Below are positions 16,701-24,399 of a stretch of 64,000 nucleotides of DNA, piece after piece; the stretch's first letter is position 1; every line of letters begins with the position of its first letter. Source of the stretch: Rugamonas sp. A1-17. GTDB lineage: Bacteria > Pseudomonadota > Gammaproteobacteria > Burkholderiales > Burkholderiaceae_D. The position numbers and the translations under genes were made by a program. The stretch lies in the NCBI GenBank assembly GCA_025548565.1, contig JAJLPB010000009.1:124001-188000 (forward strand). Direction: 5' to 3'. Under the pieces are notes generated by a model. The model had not been told where the DNA came from. It saw only the letters and a program-made list of their open reading frames with translations, and searched no databases.

Positions 16701-17413
16701 GAAGGCTTGGGCAGCACCCAGCGCACGCCGCACGACTGCGCCACCGCCATCGCCTCGCGCTCGCGGTAGGTGGCGGTGTAGAAGATCACCGGCACGTCGG
16801 CCGTCTGCGGGTCGCTGTGCAGGCGGGTGACGAACTCGTAGCCATCCATATTGGGCATCAGGATGTCGGAGATCACCAGGTCGGGCTTCTCGGCGCGCAC
16901 CATGGTCAGGCCCTCGGCGCCGTTGGCGGCCTCCAGCAGCCGGTGGCCGCCGTAACCCAGCAGGGTCATCAGGAACTCGCGGTTCAGCACGTGGTCGTCC
17001 ACGATCAGGATGGTGGCGGTGTCGCTTTTAGCCTGGGGCGACACCTCCCCGCTCAAGAAAGACTCGATCTGGGTCACGAAGGTGTCCGGTTCGACCGGCT
17101 TGCCGATGTAGCCGTCGAAGCCGGCCTCCAGCAGTTTCTCGCGGTCGCCCGTCATCGCCAGCGCGGTCACGGCCAGGGTCGGGATGTGGCGCAACGCCGG
17201 GTCGGCCTTGAGCTCGGCCACCACGCCGTAGCCGTCCAGCTTGGGCAGGTGGACGTCGCAGATGATCAGGTCCGGCAGCTCGCGCCGCGCCGCCGCCACT
17301 CCGGCCTCGCCGTCGCCGGCCGACAGCGGCTCGTAGCCGAAGGCGCGCAACAGGTACACCATCAGTTCCATGTTGGTGGCATTGTCTTCTATGATCAGGA
17401 TGCGTGCCGACAC
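13757..17413 (-). CDS. Multi-domain response regulator: REC-REC-GAF-PAS-GGDEF-EAL-REC
   Basis: A 1218-residue cytoplasmic signalling protein. Domains in order: receiver 1 (about 3-120, phospho-Asp in IICDVHLPKLDG), receiver 2 (132-250, VISDILMPNMDG), a coiled linker, GAF (about 345-490), PAS (520-640), GGDEF (motif RFGGDEFAA near 715), EAL (SGAEALIRWRRPG near 845, with DDFGTGYSSL and AEGVEKD) and receiver 3 (from about 1079, ILCDQCMPLMSG). Both c-di-GMP motifs look intact, so synthesis, hydrolysis or both are possible. GTG 17413 has SD AAGGGGAA and lies 17 nt after the kinase stop at 17430, so the two are one unit. Confidence 0.93.
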   Translation of the reverse strand: MSARILIIEDNATNMELMVYLLRAFGYEPLSAGDGEAGVAAARRELPDLIICDVHLPKLDGYGVVAELKADPALRHIPTLAVTALAMTGDREKLLEAGFDGYIGKPVEPDTFVTQIESFLSGEVSPQAKSDTATILIVDDHVLNREFLMTLLGYGGHRLLEAANGAEGLTMVRAEKPDLVISDILMPNMDGYEFVTRLHSDPQTADVPVIFYTATYREREAMAVAQSCGVRWVLPKPSDPEVILRTVHEALGLAEVEEHDSLPSFAPEPPQEGRFHNIDDKVAEYLGELESSSQQLSQFAHETEERAPENLTRMTQRLTSSLSSLQAVSLRLTALIELGIELGAERDPGALVEIGCRVAQNICVSKYACIGVLQADAAELSYFASCGAGVPGRQIAQAPRAGVLRGLLEQRQPCRINDLDGDPAAIGLPASHPPVHSFLGVPIASRERVHGWLYLVDKLGADGFSEVDERVAATVAAQISVAYENLLLYEEIKRHHAQLTLDMNARIRLDEDLRRFRLAMDATADAIFLVDRAGMCFVDVNVTACRMLGYEREDFLKVGPGKPGDAELNRLEELYEKLLSGDQSGAMTELLLYRKDGSPLSVEVQRRTLRSGPSWILVAVARDITERKEAEQRLLKLAHFDTLTGLPNRSQFYDSLSHSLRQANDHKWSLAVLFLDVDRFKNVNDTLGHTIGDELLRQFSSRLVDCLRVRDTIGRFGGDEFAAILMLPEGAQNAIAVVDKIRESMRRPFDLKGHEVTVTASIGISVYPDDGGDPDTLIQYADTAMYRAKEAGRDAFRFFTSEMNAQSLARLDLENALRRAIDNEEFVLHFQPKVHIGTGRISGAEALIRWRRPGHGMVSPALFIPILEETGLIVRVGTWVLHEACRKIALWGKSGVGAVHLSVNVSGIQFFVGGLEEEVLKAIKKHDIAPELLELELTESSLMSNAEETITVLQNLKALGIKISIDDFGTGYSSLAYLKRFPIDKLKIDIAFVREVTSNPDDAAIVLAIINMAHSMKLEVIAEGVEKDAQLAYLRRHGCDEMQGYYFSRPLPEDEFEQMLREGRFLQTPAEENVVEQQTLLIVDDDAFMLDVLTDFLSQDGYRILTAQTAAEGFDVLAQNRVQVILCDQCMPLMSGTEFMERVKNLAPDTFRIMLSAYADLTPIMAAINHGAIDRFYTKPWKGAVLRENIREGFRLHAQVHGGPPARLAQQVVEEVKE

Positions 17414-17429
17414 GTTGGGTTCCCCTTCT

Positions 17430-18914
17430 TCATCGTTCCAGCGGCAGCGCCAGGGTGAAACAACTCCCGGCGCCGGATGTGCTGTCAAACAAAATCTCGC
17501 CGTGCAGCATGGCCGCCAGGCGCTGGCTCAGGTGCAAGCCCAGCCCGGTCCCCTCCAGCTCCCGCAACTTGCCGGCCTCCAGCTGGGAAAAGGCCTGGAA
17601 CAGCGTGGCCCGGTCCTCGTCGGCGATGCCGATGCCGGTGTCGCTGATGCTGATCGTGGCGCAGGGGCGCTCGTGGCGCACACCCTGGTCCAGCCGCACC
17701 GTGACCGCGCCCCGGTCGGTGAACTTGAGCGCGTTGTGGAGCAAATTCATCAGTATCTGTTGCAGCGCGCGGCGGTCGGCTATCACCACCAGCTCGTCGG
17801 GCACGCTGACGAAATGCAGTTCCAACCCCTTGTGCTGGGCCTGCGGCTTAAACAGCAACAACACCTCTTCAATCAACTGCCGGCAGGACAGCGGCGCCAT
17901 GTCCAGCTTCACGCTGCCGGTCTCGATCTGGGTCAGTTCCAGCAGGTCGTTGATCAAGGATAACAGATGACGGGCGCTGTGTTGCACTGTGCGCAGTTGT
18001 TTTTCCTGATCGTCATTAATGGGTCCAGGCAACTTCATCAACATAGTACCCGTAAAACCGATGATCGCGTTCAGCGGCGTGCGCAATTCATGCGACATGC
18101 CGTTCAAAAAACGGTCCTTGGCGGCGTTGGCGCGCGCCAGTTCGGCGTTCTTTTCCTGCAACGAACGCTCGATCCGCTTGCGCTCGCTGGTGTCGCGGAT
18201 CGCGCTCATCACCAGCGTGCCCTCCTCCGAGGCGATGGGGCTCAGGCTGATCTCGACCGGGAACTCCACGCCGTCGCAGCGCAGGCCGAACAGCTCGCGG
18301 CCGCCGCCCATGGGACGCACCACCGGTTGCTGATGAAACTCGCGCCGGTGGCGCACGTGGCGCTGGCGGAAGCGCGCCGGCATCAGCTGCTCCAGCGCCA
18401 TGCCGCGCATGGCCTCGCGCGGATAACCGAACAGGGCCGCGGCCTGCTCGTTGACCAGCACCACGCGGCCGCCGGCGTTGGCCAGCACGATGGCGTCCGG
18501 CAGCGATTCGAGCAGGTCGCCGAAGCGCGCCTGCACCAGCTTGGCGTCGCGCAGCACCTTGAGCGCGGTGACGTCTTTTTTGGTCCACAAAATATATTCG
18601 GGCTGGCCCTCACCGTCGCGCACCAGCTTGGACGAGCTGTCGATGTACACCAGCGTGCCGTCCTTGGCGCGGCGCATGGTTTCATAGTTGGCGGCGCCGC
18701 TGGCCAGGGTCTCGCGCACCACGTCGTCCTCGGCGCCGTCCCCGGCGGCCGGCGCGATCAGCTCGGCCAGGCGGCAGCCCAGCGCCTCGTCGCTGCTGTA
18801 GCCGAACATCGCCCGCGCGCCATTGGTCCAACAGACGACTTCGCCTTCCAGCGAAGTCAGCACAACGGCGTCAGGGGTTTCATTGAGGATCAGAGTGCCG
18901 AAGTCGGTAGCCAT
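17430..18914 (-). CDS. PAS-PAS sensor histidine kinase
   Basis: A 494-residue soluble kinase without membrane spans. PAS 1 (about 5-125) and PAS 2 (130-250) precede a coiled segment (SLQEKNAELARANAAKDRFL). The HisKA box MSHELRTPLNAIIG has the phospho-His near residue 273. The HATPase domain has LLHNALKFTDRG, ISDTGIGIADED and GTGLGLHLSQ. SD GAGG precedes ATG 18914. It is directly upstream of the REC-REC-GGDEF-EAL-REC gene and is the obvious phosphodonor. The signal could be a PAS ligand or redox state; no cofactor residue is evident. Confidence 0.93.
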   Translation of the reverse strand: MATDFGTLILNETPDAVVLTSLEGEVVCWTNGARAMFGYSSDEALGCRLAELIAPAAGDGAEDDVVRETLASGAANYETMRRAKDGTLVYIDSSSKLVRDGEGQPEYILWTKKDVTALKVLRDAKLVQARFGDLLESLPDAIVLANAGGRVVLVNEQAAALFGYPREAMRGMALEQLMPARFRQRHVRHRREFHQQPVVRPMGGGRELFGLRCDGVEFPVEISLSPIASEEGTLVMSAIRDTSERKRIERSLQEKNAELARANAAKDRFLNGMSHELRTPLNAIIGFTGTMLMKLPGPINDDQEKQLRTVQHSARHLLSLINDLLELTQIETGSVKLDMAPLSCRQLIEEVLLLFKPQAQHKGLELHFVSVPDELVVIADRRALQQILMNLLHNALKFTDRGAVTVRLDQGVRHERPCATISISDTGIGIADEDRATLFQAFSQLEAGKLRELEGTGLGLHLSQRLAAMLHGEILFDSTSGAGSCFTLALPLER

Positions 18915-18980
18915 GGTGTCGCCTCGTAATCACATGACAATAAACATACAGTAAGCGGCAACGCGAAAATTCACACAAAA

Positions 18981-19925
18981 TCACAATCGCGCGGCGGCGG
19001 CGATTTCATCCATCGCACAGCGCAGGATGGCGGGATGGCGCCCCAACGCCACATGGCCGATCGCCCCAAACACCAGGTTGCGCGCGCCCGGCAAGGCGCC
19101 GGAATCCTGCGGCGCCACGATGTTGTCGTGGACAGAGTAGATGGAGCTGATCAGCCCGCGTTGCAAATTTGCCTCAGACGCCGCCAGCGCCGCCAGCCAC
19201 TCGCTGCGGTAGCGCATCTGCACCGCGTTGCCGCCCGGCCCGAAGTGGGCCAGCGCGGTGCCGTGGTGCGGCGTGCCCAGCGTGATGACGCGCGCCACCG
19301 CGTCCGCGCCGTAGCGGCGCAGCCAGGCGCGCGCCACCAGCCCGCCCATGCTGTGGCCAACGATGATGACTTGCTTGCTGCCAGTCTCCGCACACAGCCG
19401 CTCGATGGCGGCCTGCACCTGCGGCGCGTAGGCGTCGATCGAGGCGCCCGGCGGCTCGAGGTCGATGCCGTAGTGGCTGATGCCGGCGCGCGCCAGGTGC
19501 GCGCTCAGCGGGCGCCAGTAGCCGCTGTTGCAGGCGTAGCCGTGGATCAGCAGCACCGGCAGGCCGCGCGCCCGCGGCTGCAATCGCATGCCGAGCGGAC
19601 GCAGCATGTCGTAGCTGGAAGCCAGCATCGACGCGCGGAATTCGTGCAGGAACAGGCCGGCCGCGCGGGCCGGGTTGAGCGCGTGGTCGGCCGGCGTGGC
19701 CGCGCCCTTGCCCGCGCGCGAGCTGAGCAGGAAGTTGTTGGCCGACAGCGCCATCCGCACCAGCAGCACGCAGGCCAGGCCGAGCGCGACATAGGCCAGC
19801 GCGGTCAGCGTCGGATTGAGCGGCGCCTGCCAGGCCGGCCGCCACACCAGATGCAAGCCGGCCGCCAGCGCCAGCGCGGCGCCGGCCTGCACCAGCAGCA
19901 GCAGGATAATCCAGCGTTTGATCAT
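18981..19925 (-). CDS. Membrane-anchored alpha/beta hydrolase (lipase-like)
   Basis: A 314-residue protein with two N-terminal hydrophobic helices (residues 4-27 and about 38-62), then an alpha/beta-hydrolase domain. The oxyanion strand is LLIHGYACNSGYWRPL, the nucleophile elbow is GHSMGGLVARAWL (catalytic Ser) and the sequence TLGTPHHGTALAHFGPG is typical of triacylglycerol lipases. The final His is likely in GAIGHVALGRH. The predicted site of action is the inner membrane, facing the periplasm. It is a single gene, 27 nt from the GMC oxidoreductase stop on the same strand. Confidence 0.87.
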   Translation of the reverse strand: MIKRWIILLLLVQAGAALALAAGLHLVWRPAWQAPLNPTLTALAYVALGLACVLLVRMALSANNFLLSSRAGKGAATPADHALNPARAAGLFLHEFRASMLASSYDMLRPLGMRLQPRARGLPVLLIHGYACNSGYWRPLSAHLARAGISHYGIDLEPPGASIDAYAPQVQAAIERLCAETGSKQVIIVGHSMGGLVARAWLRRYGADAVARVITLGTPHHGTALAHFGPGGNAVQMRYRSEWLAALAASEANLQRGLISSIYSVHDNIVAPQDSGALPGARNLVFGAIGHVALGRHPAILRCAMDEIAAAARL

Positions 19926-19952
19926 GCCGCCATCATACCCCGGACTGGCCGG

Positions 19953-21620
19953 TCAGGCGCGCACCGGCCTCGCCGCCGGCTTGCCGGTCAGCTGCTGCGC
20001 CAGGTTGCTGGCCAGGCGCGCGACGATGCCGTAGATCGACAGCTGCGGATTGGCGCCGATCGAGGTCGGGAACAGCGAGCCGTCGTGCACCGACAGGTTG
20101 GCCAGGCCGCGATAGCGGCCATCGGCGCCGGTCACGCCGCGACGCTCGTCGTCCGACATGGCGCAGCCGCCCATCACGTGGGCCGACACCACGCGCGTGG
20201 CCAGCAGCTTGAGCGGCAACGCGGCGATGCCGTCCCGCGCCTGCGCCCAGCTGGTGTAGCGCGGCGCCGACTCATGCACCGGCGACACGTCCCTGGCGCC
20301 GGCCGCGAACTGGATCTCGGCCATGGTCAGCAGCGCGCGGCGCGCGCCGTCCCAGATGAAGTCGCCGATCGGATAGTCGAGCACCGGCGCGCCGGCGCCG
20401 TCCAGCGCCACGCTGCCGCCGGGCGCGCCGGCGTGGAAGCCGTCGCGCAGCAGCGCCAGGATCACCTGCTTGTGCGGGAACTGCGCCATCTCGGCCGCGT
20501 GCTGCGCGCCGAAGCCGGCCACCGTGGTGGCCAGCAGCAGCGGATGCAGCGGCGGCACTTCCAGCTTGTAACCCATCGGGCCGTCGATCGGCGCGTTGTG
20601 CAGGAAGTGGTCGGAGTACACGGTCTGCGGCGCGCCGGCGTAGCCGTCCACGCGCTGCGCGAAGGTGCCGGCCGAGATCACCACCGGATGCAGGAAGGTG
20701 CGCTTGCCCAGCAGGCCATGCGGATCGGGCGCGCCCGAGCGCAGCAGCAGCGCCGGCGTGTTGATGGCGCCGCCGGCCGCGATGAAGTGCCGCGCGCGCA
20801 GGGTGATGCGGCGCCCGGTCGGCGCGTGGCCGGAGGCGTCCAGCGCCACGCAGTCGAGCTGCGCCACCTTGTCGCCCTGGATCACAAAGCGCTCGGCGCG
20901 GGCGCGCGTCAGCAGCGTGGCGCCCTGCGTCAGCGCCGACGGGATGGTGGTGACCAGCATCGACTGCTTGGCGTTGGTCGGGCAGCCCATGCCGCAGTAG
21001 CCCAGGTTCCAGCAGCCGTTGACGTTGCGCCGTATCAGCGCGGTCGGGATGCCCAGCCTGGCGGCGCCGCGGCGCAGCAGGTCGTTGTTTTCGTTGGGCG
21101 CGGCCGGCCAGTCCATGACGTTGAGGCGCTGCTCCATCATGCCGAACCACGGCGCCAGTTGTTCCGGGGTGTAGTCCTTTAAACCATACTGTTTAGTCCA
21201 ATACGCCAGCGTGATGTCGGGCGTGCGGAAGCTGCTGGTCCAGTTGACGGTGGTGCTGCCGCCCACGGTGCGGCCCTGCAGGATGTTGATGCCCTTGTCG
21301 CGCGTCTTGCGCGCGGCCGATTCCTGGTACAGCTGCGGATAGGCCTCGGCCTCCTTCATGTTGAAGTCGGACGAGGAGCGCAGCGCGCCCTCCTCCACGA
21401 TCAGCACGCGCAGGCCGGACAGCGCCAGGATCTCGGCGCTGACGCCGCCGCCGGCGCCGCTGCCGACGATGACCACGTCGGCCTCCAGCGCCAGGTCGGC
21501 GTCCAGCCGCGCGCAGTCGGTCACGCGCCAGCCGGCGGCCAGCCCGGCCTGGATCGGATCGGGAATCGGCCCCTTGGCGGCGGCGATCGGGATATTCGTA
21601 GTCTTGCCCACATTCGTCAT
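19953..21620 (-). CDS. GMC family oxidoreductase
   Basis: A 555-residue FAD enzyme. The dinucleotide motif VVIVGSGAGGGVSAEILA is near residue 50, GRTVGGSTTVNW is the GMC signature 1 region, and the C-terminal active-site area contains VVSAHVMGGCAMSDD and IGANPQLSIYG (catalytic His and Asn). CGMGCPTNAKQS resembles long-chain alcohol oxidases. It has no signal peptide; the ATG overlaps the stop of the Tat-dependent small subunit gene (ATGA), suggesting export as a complex. A cytochrome c subunit is missing nearby. It probably oxidises an alcohol or sugar with electrons going to the respiratory chain. Confidence 0.92.
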   Translation of the reverse strand: MTNVGKTTNIPIAAAKGPIPDPIQAGLAAGWRVTDCARLDADLALEADVVIVGSGAGGGVSAEILALSGLRVLIVEEGALRSSSDFNMKEAEAYPQLYQESAARKTRDKGINILQGRTVGGSTTVNWTSSFRTPDITLAYWTKQYGLKDYTPEQLAPWFGMMEQRLNVMDWPAAPNENNDLLRRGAARLGIPTALIRRNVNGCWNLGYCGMGCPTNAKQSMLVTTIPSALTQGATLLTRARAERFVIQGDKVAQLDCVALDASGHAPTGRRITLRARHFIAAGGAINTPALLLRSGAPDPHGLLGKRTFLHPVVISAGTFAQRVDGYAGAPQTVYSDHFLHNAPIDGPMGYKLEVPPLHPLLLATTVAGFGAQHAAEMAQFPHKQVILALLRDGFHAGAPGGSVALDGAGAPVLDYPIGDFIWDGARRALLTMAEIQFAAGARDVSPVHESAPRYTSWAQARDGIAALPLKLLATRVVSAHVMGGCAMSDDERRGVTGADGRYRGLANLSVHDGSLFPTSIGANPQLSIYGIVARLASNLAQQLTGKPAARPVRA

Positions 21621-22141
21621 TTCTGCAGCTCCTTCAGCGGGCCGGGATAGCCGATGCCGGCCCAGGTCGACGGCTCCGCGTACCACGAGCCGAGGATCAG
21701 GTCATGCAGCGCCAGGTAGGCCGTCTGCAGCATGGCGAGGCGGTGATGGCGCCAGCTCTCCAGGAAGGCGGCCACCTCCTGCGGCGCGGCCTCGCGCCAG
21801 CTGCCGGACACGCCGGCCAGCCAGCGCCGCGCGGGCGCCAGCGCCAGCAGGCCGAACAGGTCCTGCACTTCCTTTTGGGTGGCCAGCGGCAGGCCGTGGA
21901 TGGCGGCCAGCGTGCGCGCGGTGGCGCCGTCCAGCGCGGCCCGGCGGGCGGCGGCGTCGGCCGGCAGCACCGGTCCCAGCATCGCCGGCACAATGGCGGC
22001 CAGCACCGCGCCGGCCTCGCCGTCAAGGACGAACGCCTGCGGCGCCGCGGGGGGATGGGTCAGGCGATAGGCGGCGCCGCCGGCTGCGAGCAATAGCGCG
22101 CCGGCCGCGCCGATCTTGAGGAAAGATCTGCGGGTGGTCAT
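21617..22141 (-). CDS. Tat-exported small subunit associated with GMC dehydrogenase
   Basis: A 174-residue protein beginning TTRRSFLKIGAAGALLLAAG, a textbook twin-arginine signal. The remainder is helical with AVLAAIVPAMLGPVLPADAA and an end LGSWYAEPSTWAGIGYPGPL. This matches the gluconate/sorbitol dehydrogenase subunit-3-like group that chaperones the GMC flavoprotein through Tat. ATGA overlap with the GMC gene. SD GGAG lies two bases before the ATG. An inverted repeat CCGTCCGT / ACGGACGG flanks its upstream region (22146-22192). Confidence 0.87.
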   Translation of the reverse strand: MTTRRSFLKIGAAGALLLAAGGAAYRLTHPPAAPQAFVLDGEAGAVLAAIVPAMLGPVLPADAAARRAALDGATARTLAAIHGLPLATQKEVQDLFGLLALAPARRWLAGVSGSWREAAPQEVAAFLESWRHHRLAMLQTAYLALHDLILGSWYAEPSTWAGIGYPGPLKELQK

Positions 22142-22310
22142 GTCTCCGTCCGTCTCGTTTTTATAATCCGACTAGTGTACGTGAACGGACGGACAAGCTT
22201 CTGCGCAAAAAATAGAGGGCCGCATCTAGTCGCCCCCGAGGGTTTAGCGCAAAAAATTACTCATGAGGCAATAAAATCAAATATGCTATGAAATTAACCG
22301 GGAGAACGAA

Positions 22311-22463
22311 ATGGCGTGTCGCGAAGCGAAGGTTCCCCGCCGCATCCTGGCGTTCGGCAAAGTGCTCAACAAGGCGCGGGCGAGCATCCGCAGGGAAGCC
22401 GGGATCGTGGGATATTCCGGCGGCCATCAGCCGCGCACAGCTCCGCGCGGTCGGCGGAAATGA
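22311..22463 (+). CDS. Small basic protein (50 aa) translationally coupled to the GIY-YIG gene
   Basis: ATG 22311 is preceded by GGGAGAACGAA (good SD) and encodes 50 residues beginning MACREAKVPRRILAFGKVLN and ending APRGRRK. It is strongly basic (many Arg/Lys) with no membrane segment. The TGA at 22461-22463 overlaps the ATG of the GIY-YIG gene as ATGA, and that ATG has no independent SD, so coupling is likely. An AT-rich leader lies upstream. I do not recognise a family; a DNA- or RNA-binding partner or a regulatory leader peptide are both possible. Confidence 0.55.
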   Translation: MACREAKVPRRILAFGKVLNKARASIRREAGIVGYSGGHQPRTAPRGRRK

Positions 22464-23431
22464 GCTTCTCCAGGCTTCCCGCGCGACCAGGACAGCTGAA
22501 CTGGGCCCGCCTTGGACGGTTGGGCGCCCTGGAGGGAACCGACCGGGGCGGCGTGTATTTGCTGGTCCATGAAGGTAAATTTAATCGTGTCATTTACGTC
22601 GGCACCACCGGCAATTTCGCGCAGCGTTTCGCCACACATCTGGAGGGCTATCTCTCGGGATATCGCTCCATCTGGAAAGCGCAGGCCAACGAGGATATCT
22701 ACGCCTTGATGACGAGTTGGCATCTGAAAAATCAGCTCAAGTACTATCAAACTCTGGCGCAACGGGGCGCGCTGTGGGGAACCACGACACTGGCCACGCT
22801 GAATCCCCGCAATCTGCTGGCGCCAGGGCAGCGGTTCAACGATGAATGGGATGACTTTGTGAGGAAAGAATATCTGCCTCACATCGTGGCGTGGGGATTA
22901 AAGCTGGAACCATACGATGCCCGCTACGCAGCGCTGATCGAAAGCGCTATCCAGCAGCGGCTGGTTCAGGTCTTTCGCCTCGGCGTTTTTTTCAAGCGTA
23001 AAGACTTGTCGGTGCTTGGGAAAATTGAATTTTTCTCCCGCTTGATTCGCATCAGGGAATCGTTTGCCAACCTCCCCGATGTCGACGCCGCCAGCAAGCT
23101 GGTGCTCTCCTCGCTCGCGGAGAAACACGTCCCCGCTGCGGCATTGAAACTGGCGGCTGAACAACTGCACGACACGCTGTCGATGCGGCAGCCCCGGCTG
23201 GAGAAGCTTGCCGCGCGGCGAGCACAGGTGGCAGACAAGTATCCGCGACAGGGGACAAAATGGGAGCCTGTCGACGAGGAAAAATTGCGGGTCATGCTGG
23301 TCGACTTCGACATGAGCCCGGCGGCGATGTCCCCGATACTGGAAAGAAAAGCCGCGTCGATCCGCCGCCATATCGAGCAGCGCGACAGGTTCACCGCCGG
23401 GGCATGGCGCAATGCCCGCCCCCGGGCCTGA
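22460..23431 (+). CDS. GIY-YIG domain protein with C-terminal Myb/HTH-like segment
   Basis: A 323-residue protein. The N-terminal GIY-YIG-type nuclease motif reads GVYLLVHEGKFNRVIYVGTT then NFAQRFATHLEGYLSGY, with the G-V-Y and Y-V-G strands and the catalytic-type Arg in QRF. The middle is helical (RNLLAPGQRFNDEWDDFV, KRKDLSVLGKIEFFSR). The C-terminus (about 267-312) has WEPVDEEKLRVMLVDFDMSP and ILERKAASIRRHIEQRD, resembling a SANT/Myb-like helix-turn-helix. Codon choice is less GC-rich than its neighbours and the upstream region is AT-rich, which suggests acquisition. The full domain order is not one I recognise. Confidence 0.75.
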   Translation: MSFSRLPARPGQLNWARLGRLGALEGTDRGGVYLLVHEGKFNRVIYVGTTGNFAQRFATHLEGYLSGYRSIWKAQANEDIYALMTSWHLKNQLKYYQTLAQRGALWGTTTLATLNPRNLLAPGQRFNDEWDDFVRKEYLPHIVAWGLKLEPYDARYAALIESAIQQRLVQVFRLGVFFKRKDLSVLGKIEFFSRLIRIRESFANLPDVDAASKLVLSSLAEKHVPAAALKLAAEQLHDTLSMRQPRLEKLAARRAQVADKYPRQGTKWEPVDEEKLRVMLVDFDMSPAAMSPILERKAASIRRHIEQRDRFTAGAWRNARPRA

Positions 23432-23451
23432 CCGCTGCGCCGGCATCGGCC

Positions 23452-24240
23452 TCACTCCTTGCGCTTGCCCACCATGTGGCGGGCGATGCCGCGCAGGATG
23501 TTGACTTCCTCTTTTTCCAGCTGGGCGCGGGCGAACATGCGCTTGAGGCGCGGCATCAGCTTGCGCGGGTTGCCGGCGTCGAGGAAGCCGATCTCCACCA
23601 GCGACCGCTCCAGGTGCTGGTACATGCCCTCGATCTGCGCCAGGCTGGCCGCCTCGCCCTGGAAGCCGATCTCGTTGGCGTCGCCGGCGGGCTGGCGCAC
23701 GCTCATCGACGGCGGCGCGCCGTCCAGCGCCGCCATCCGGCATTCGTAGGCCAGCACCTGCGCCGCCTGCGACAGGTTCAGCGACGAGTACTCCGGATTG
23801 GCTGGAATGTTGATCAACACATTACACGTTTCGACGATCTCGTTCGGCAGGCCGAAGCGCTCGTTGCCGAAGATCAGGGCCGCGTGCAGATCGGGCTGGG
23901 CCGCCAGCTGCCCGGCCACCTCGCGCGGCGTCAGCACCGGCGGCGAGTATTCGCGCAGCCGGGCCGAAACGGCGGCGGCGAAGTTGATGCCGTCCAGCGC
24001 CTCGGCCACGCTGCCCACCACCCGCGCGCCGGCCAGGATGTCGCCGGCGCCGCTGGCGAAGGCCACCGCCTCCGGGTCGGCCAGCGCGTTGTCGAAACGG
24101 GGGGTGACCAGCACCAGGTCGCTGAAACCCATGGTTTTCATGGCCCGCGCCACGGCCCCGATATTGCCCGCGCGGCTGGTCTCGACCAGAATAAATCGCA
24201 GCTGTTTGAAAAGATTCGTATTGATTTCGGGCAGGTTCAT
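23452..24240 (-). CDS. trmJ: tRNA (cytidine/uridine-32-2'-O)-methyltransferase TrmJ
   Basis: A 262-residue SPOUT methyltransferase that methylates the ribose of position 32 in tRNA anticodon loops. Motif 1 is FILVETSRAGNIGAVARAMK, motif 2 is LIFGNERFGLPNEIV, and motif 3 is PEYSSLNLSQAAQVLAYECR (knot and SAM-binding). A C-terminal extension of about 80 residues with a basic end is typical of TrmJ. It is divergent from suhB at 24400, the same pairing seen in many proteobacteria. Confidence 0.95.
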   Translation of the reverse strand: MNLPEINTNLFKQLRFILVETSRAGNIGAVARAMKTMGFSDLVLVTPRFDNALADPEAVAFASGAGDILAGARVVGSVAEALDGINFAAAVSARLREYSPPVLTPREVAGQLAAQPDLHAALIFGNERFGLPNEIVETCNVLINIPANPEYSSLNLSQAAQVLAYECRMAALDGAPPSMSVRQPAGDANEIGFQGEAASLAQIEGMYQHLERSLVEIGFLDAGNPRKLMPRLKRMFARAQLEKEEVNILRGIARHMVGKRKE

Positions 24241-24399
24241 TTAAAATAGCGCTATTGCGCGGTATCGATACACAAATTCCCCGGGATTTTACCCTGTCGC
24301 CGCCGCTCCGCTCTTTAATTCACTCTTGTACACTAATGTGCTGCCGGGCAGGCTGAGGCCCCCGGTGGGCGTTAGCGTTCTTTTAACGGAAAAGCTTAC

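Noticed and set aside
13599..16733. A 1044-codon minus-strand frame overlapping the GGDEF-EAL gene
   Set aside because: It is a GC-rich shadow in another phase of the real REC-REC-GGDEF-EAL-REC gene: low-complexity Arg/Gly/Ala composition and no domain. Only its last 50 codons look coding and are treated separately.
22177..22190. GTACG-TGAA-CGGAC as a further Crp/Fnr-type site
   Set aside because: One half-site base differs and no -10-like hexamer sits 22 nt away in either direction (TAGAGG and GACGGA).
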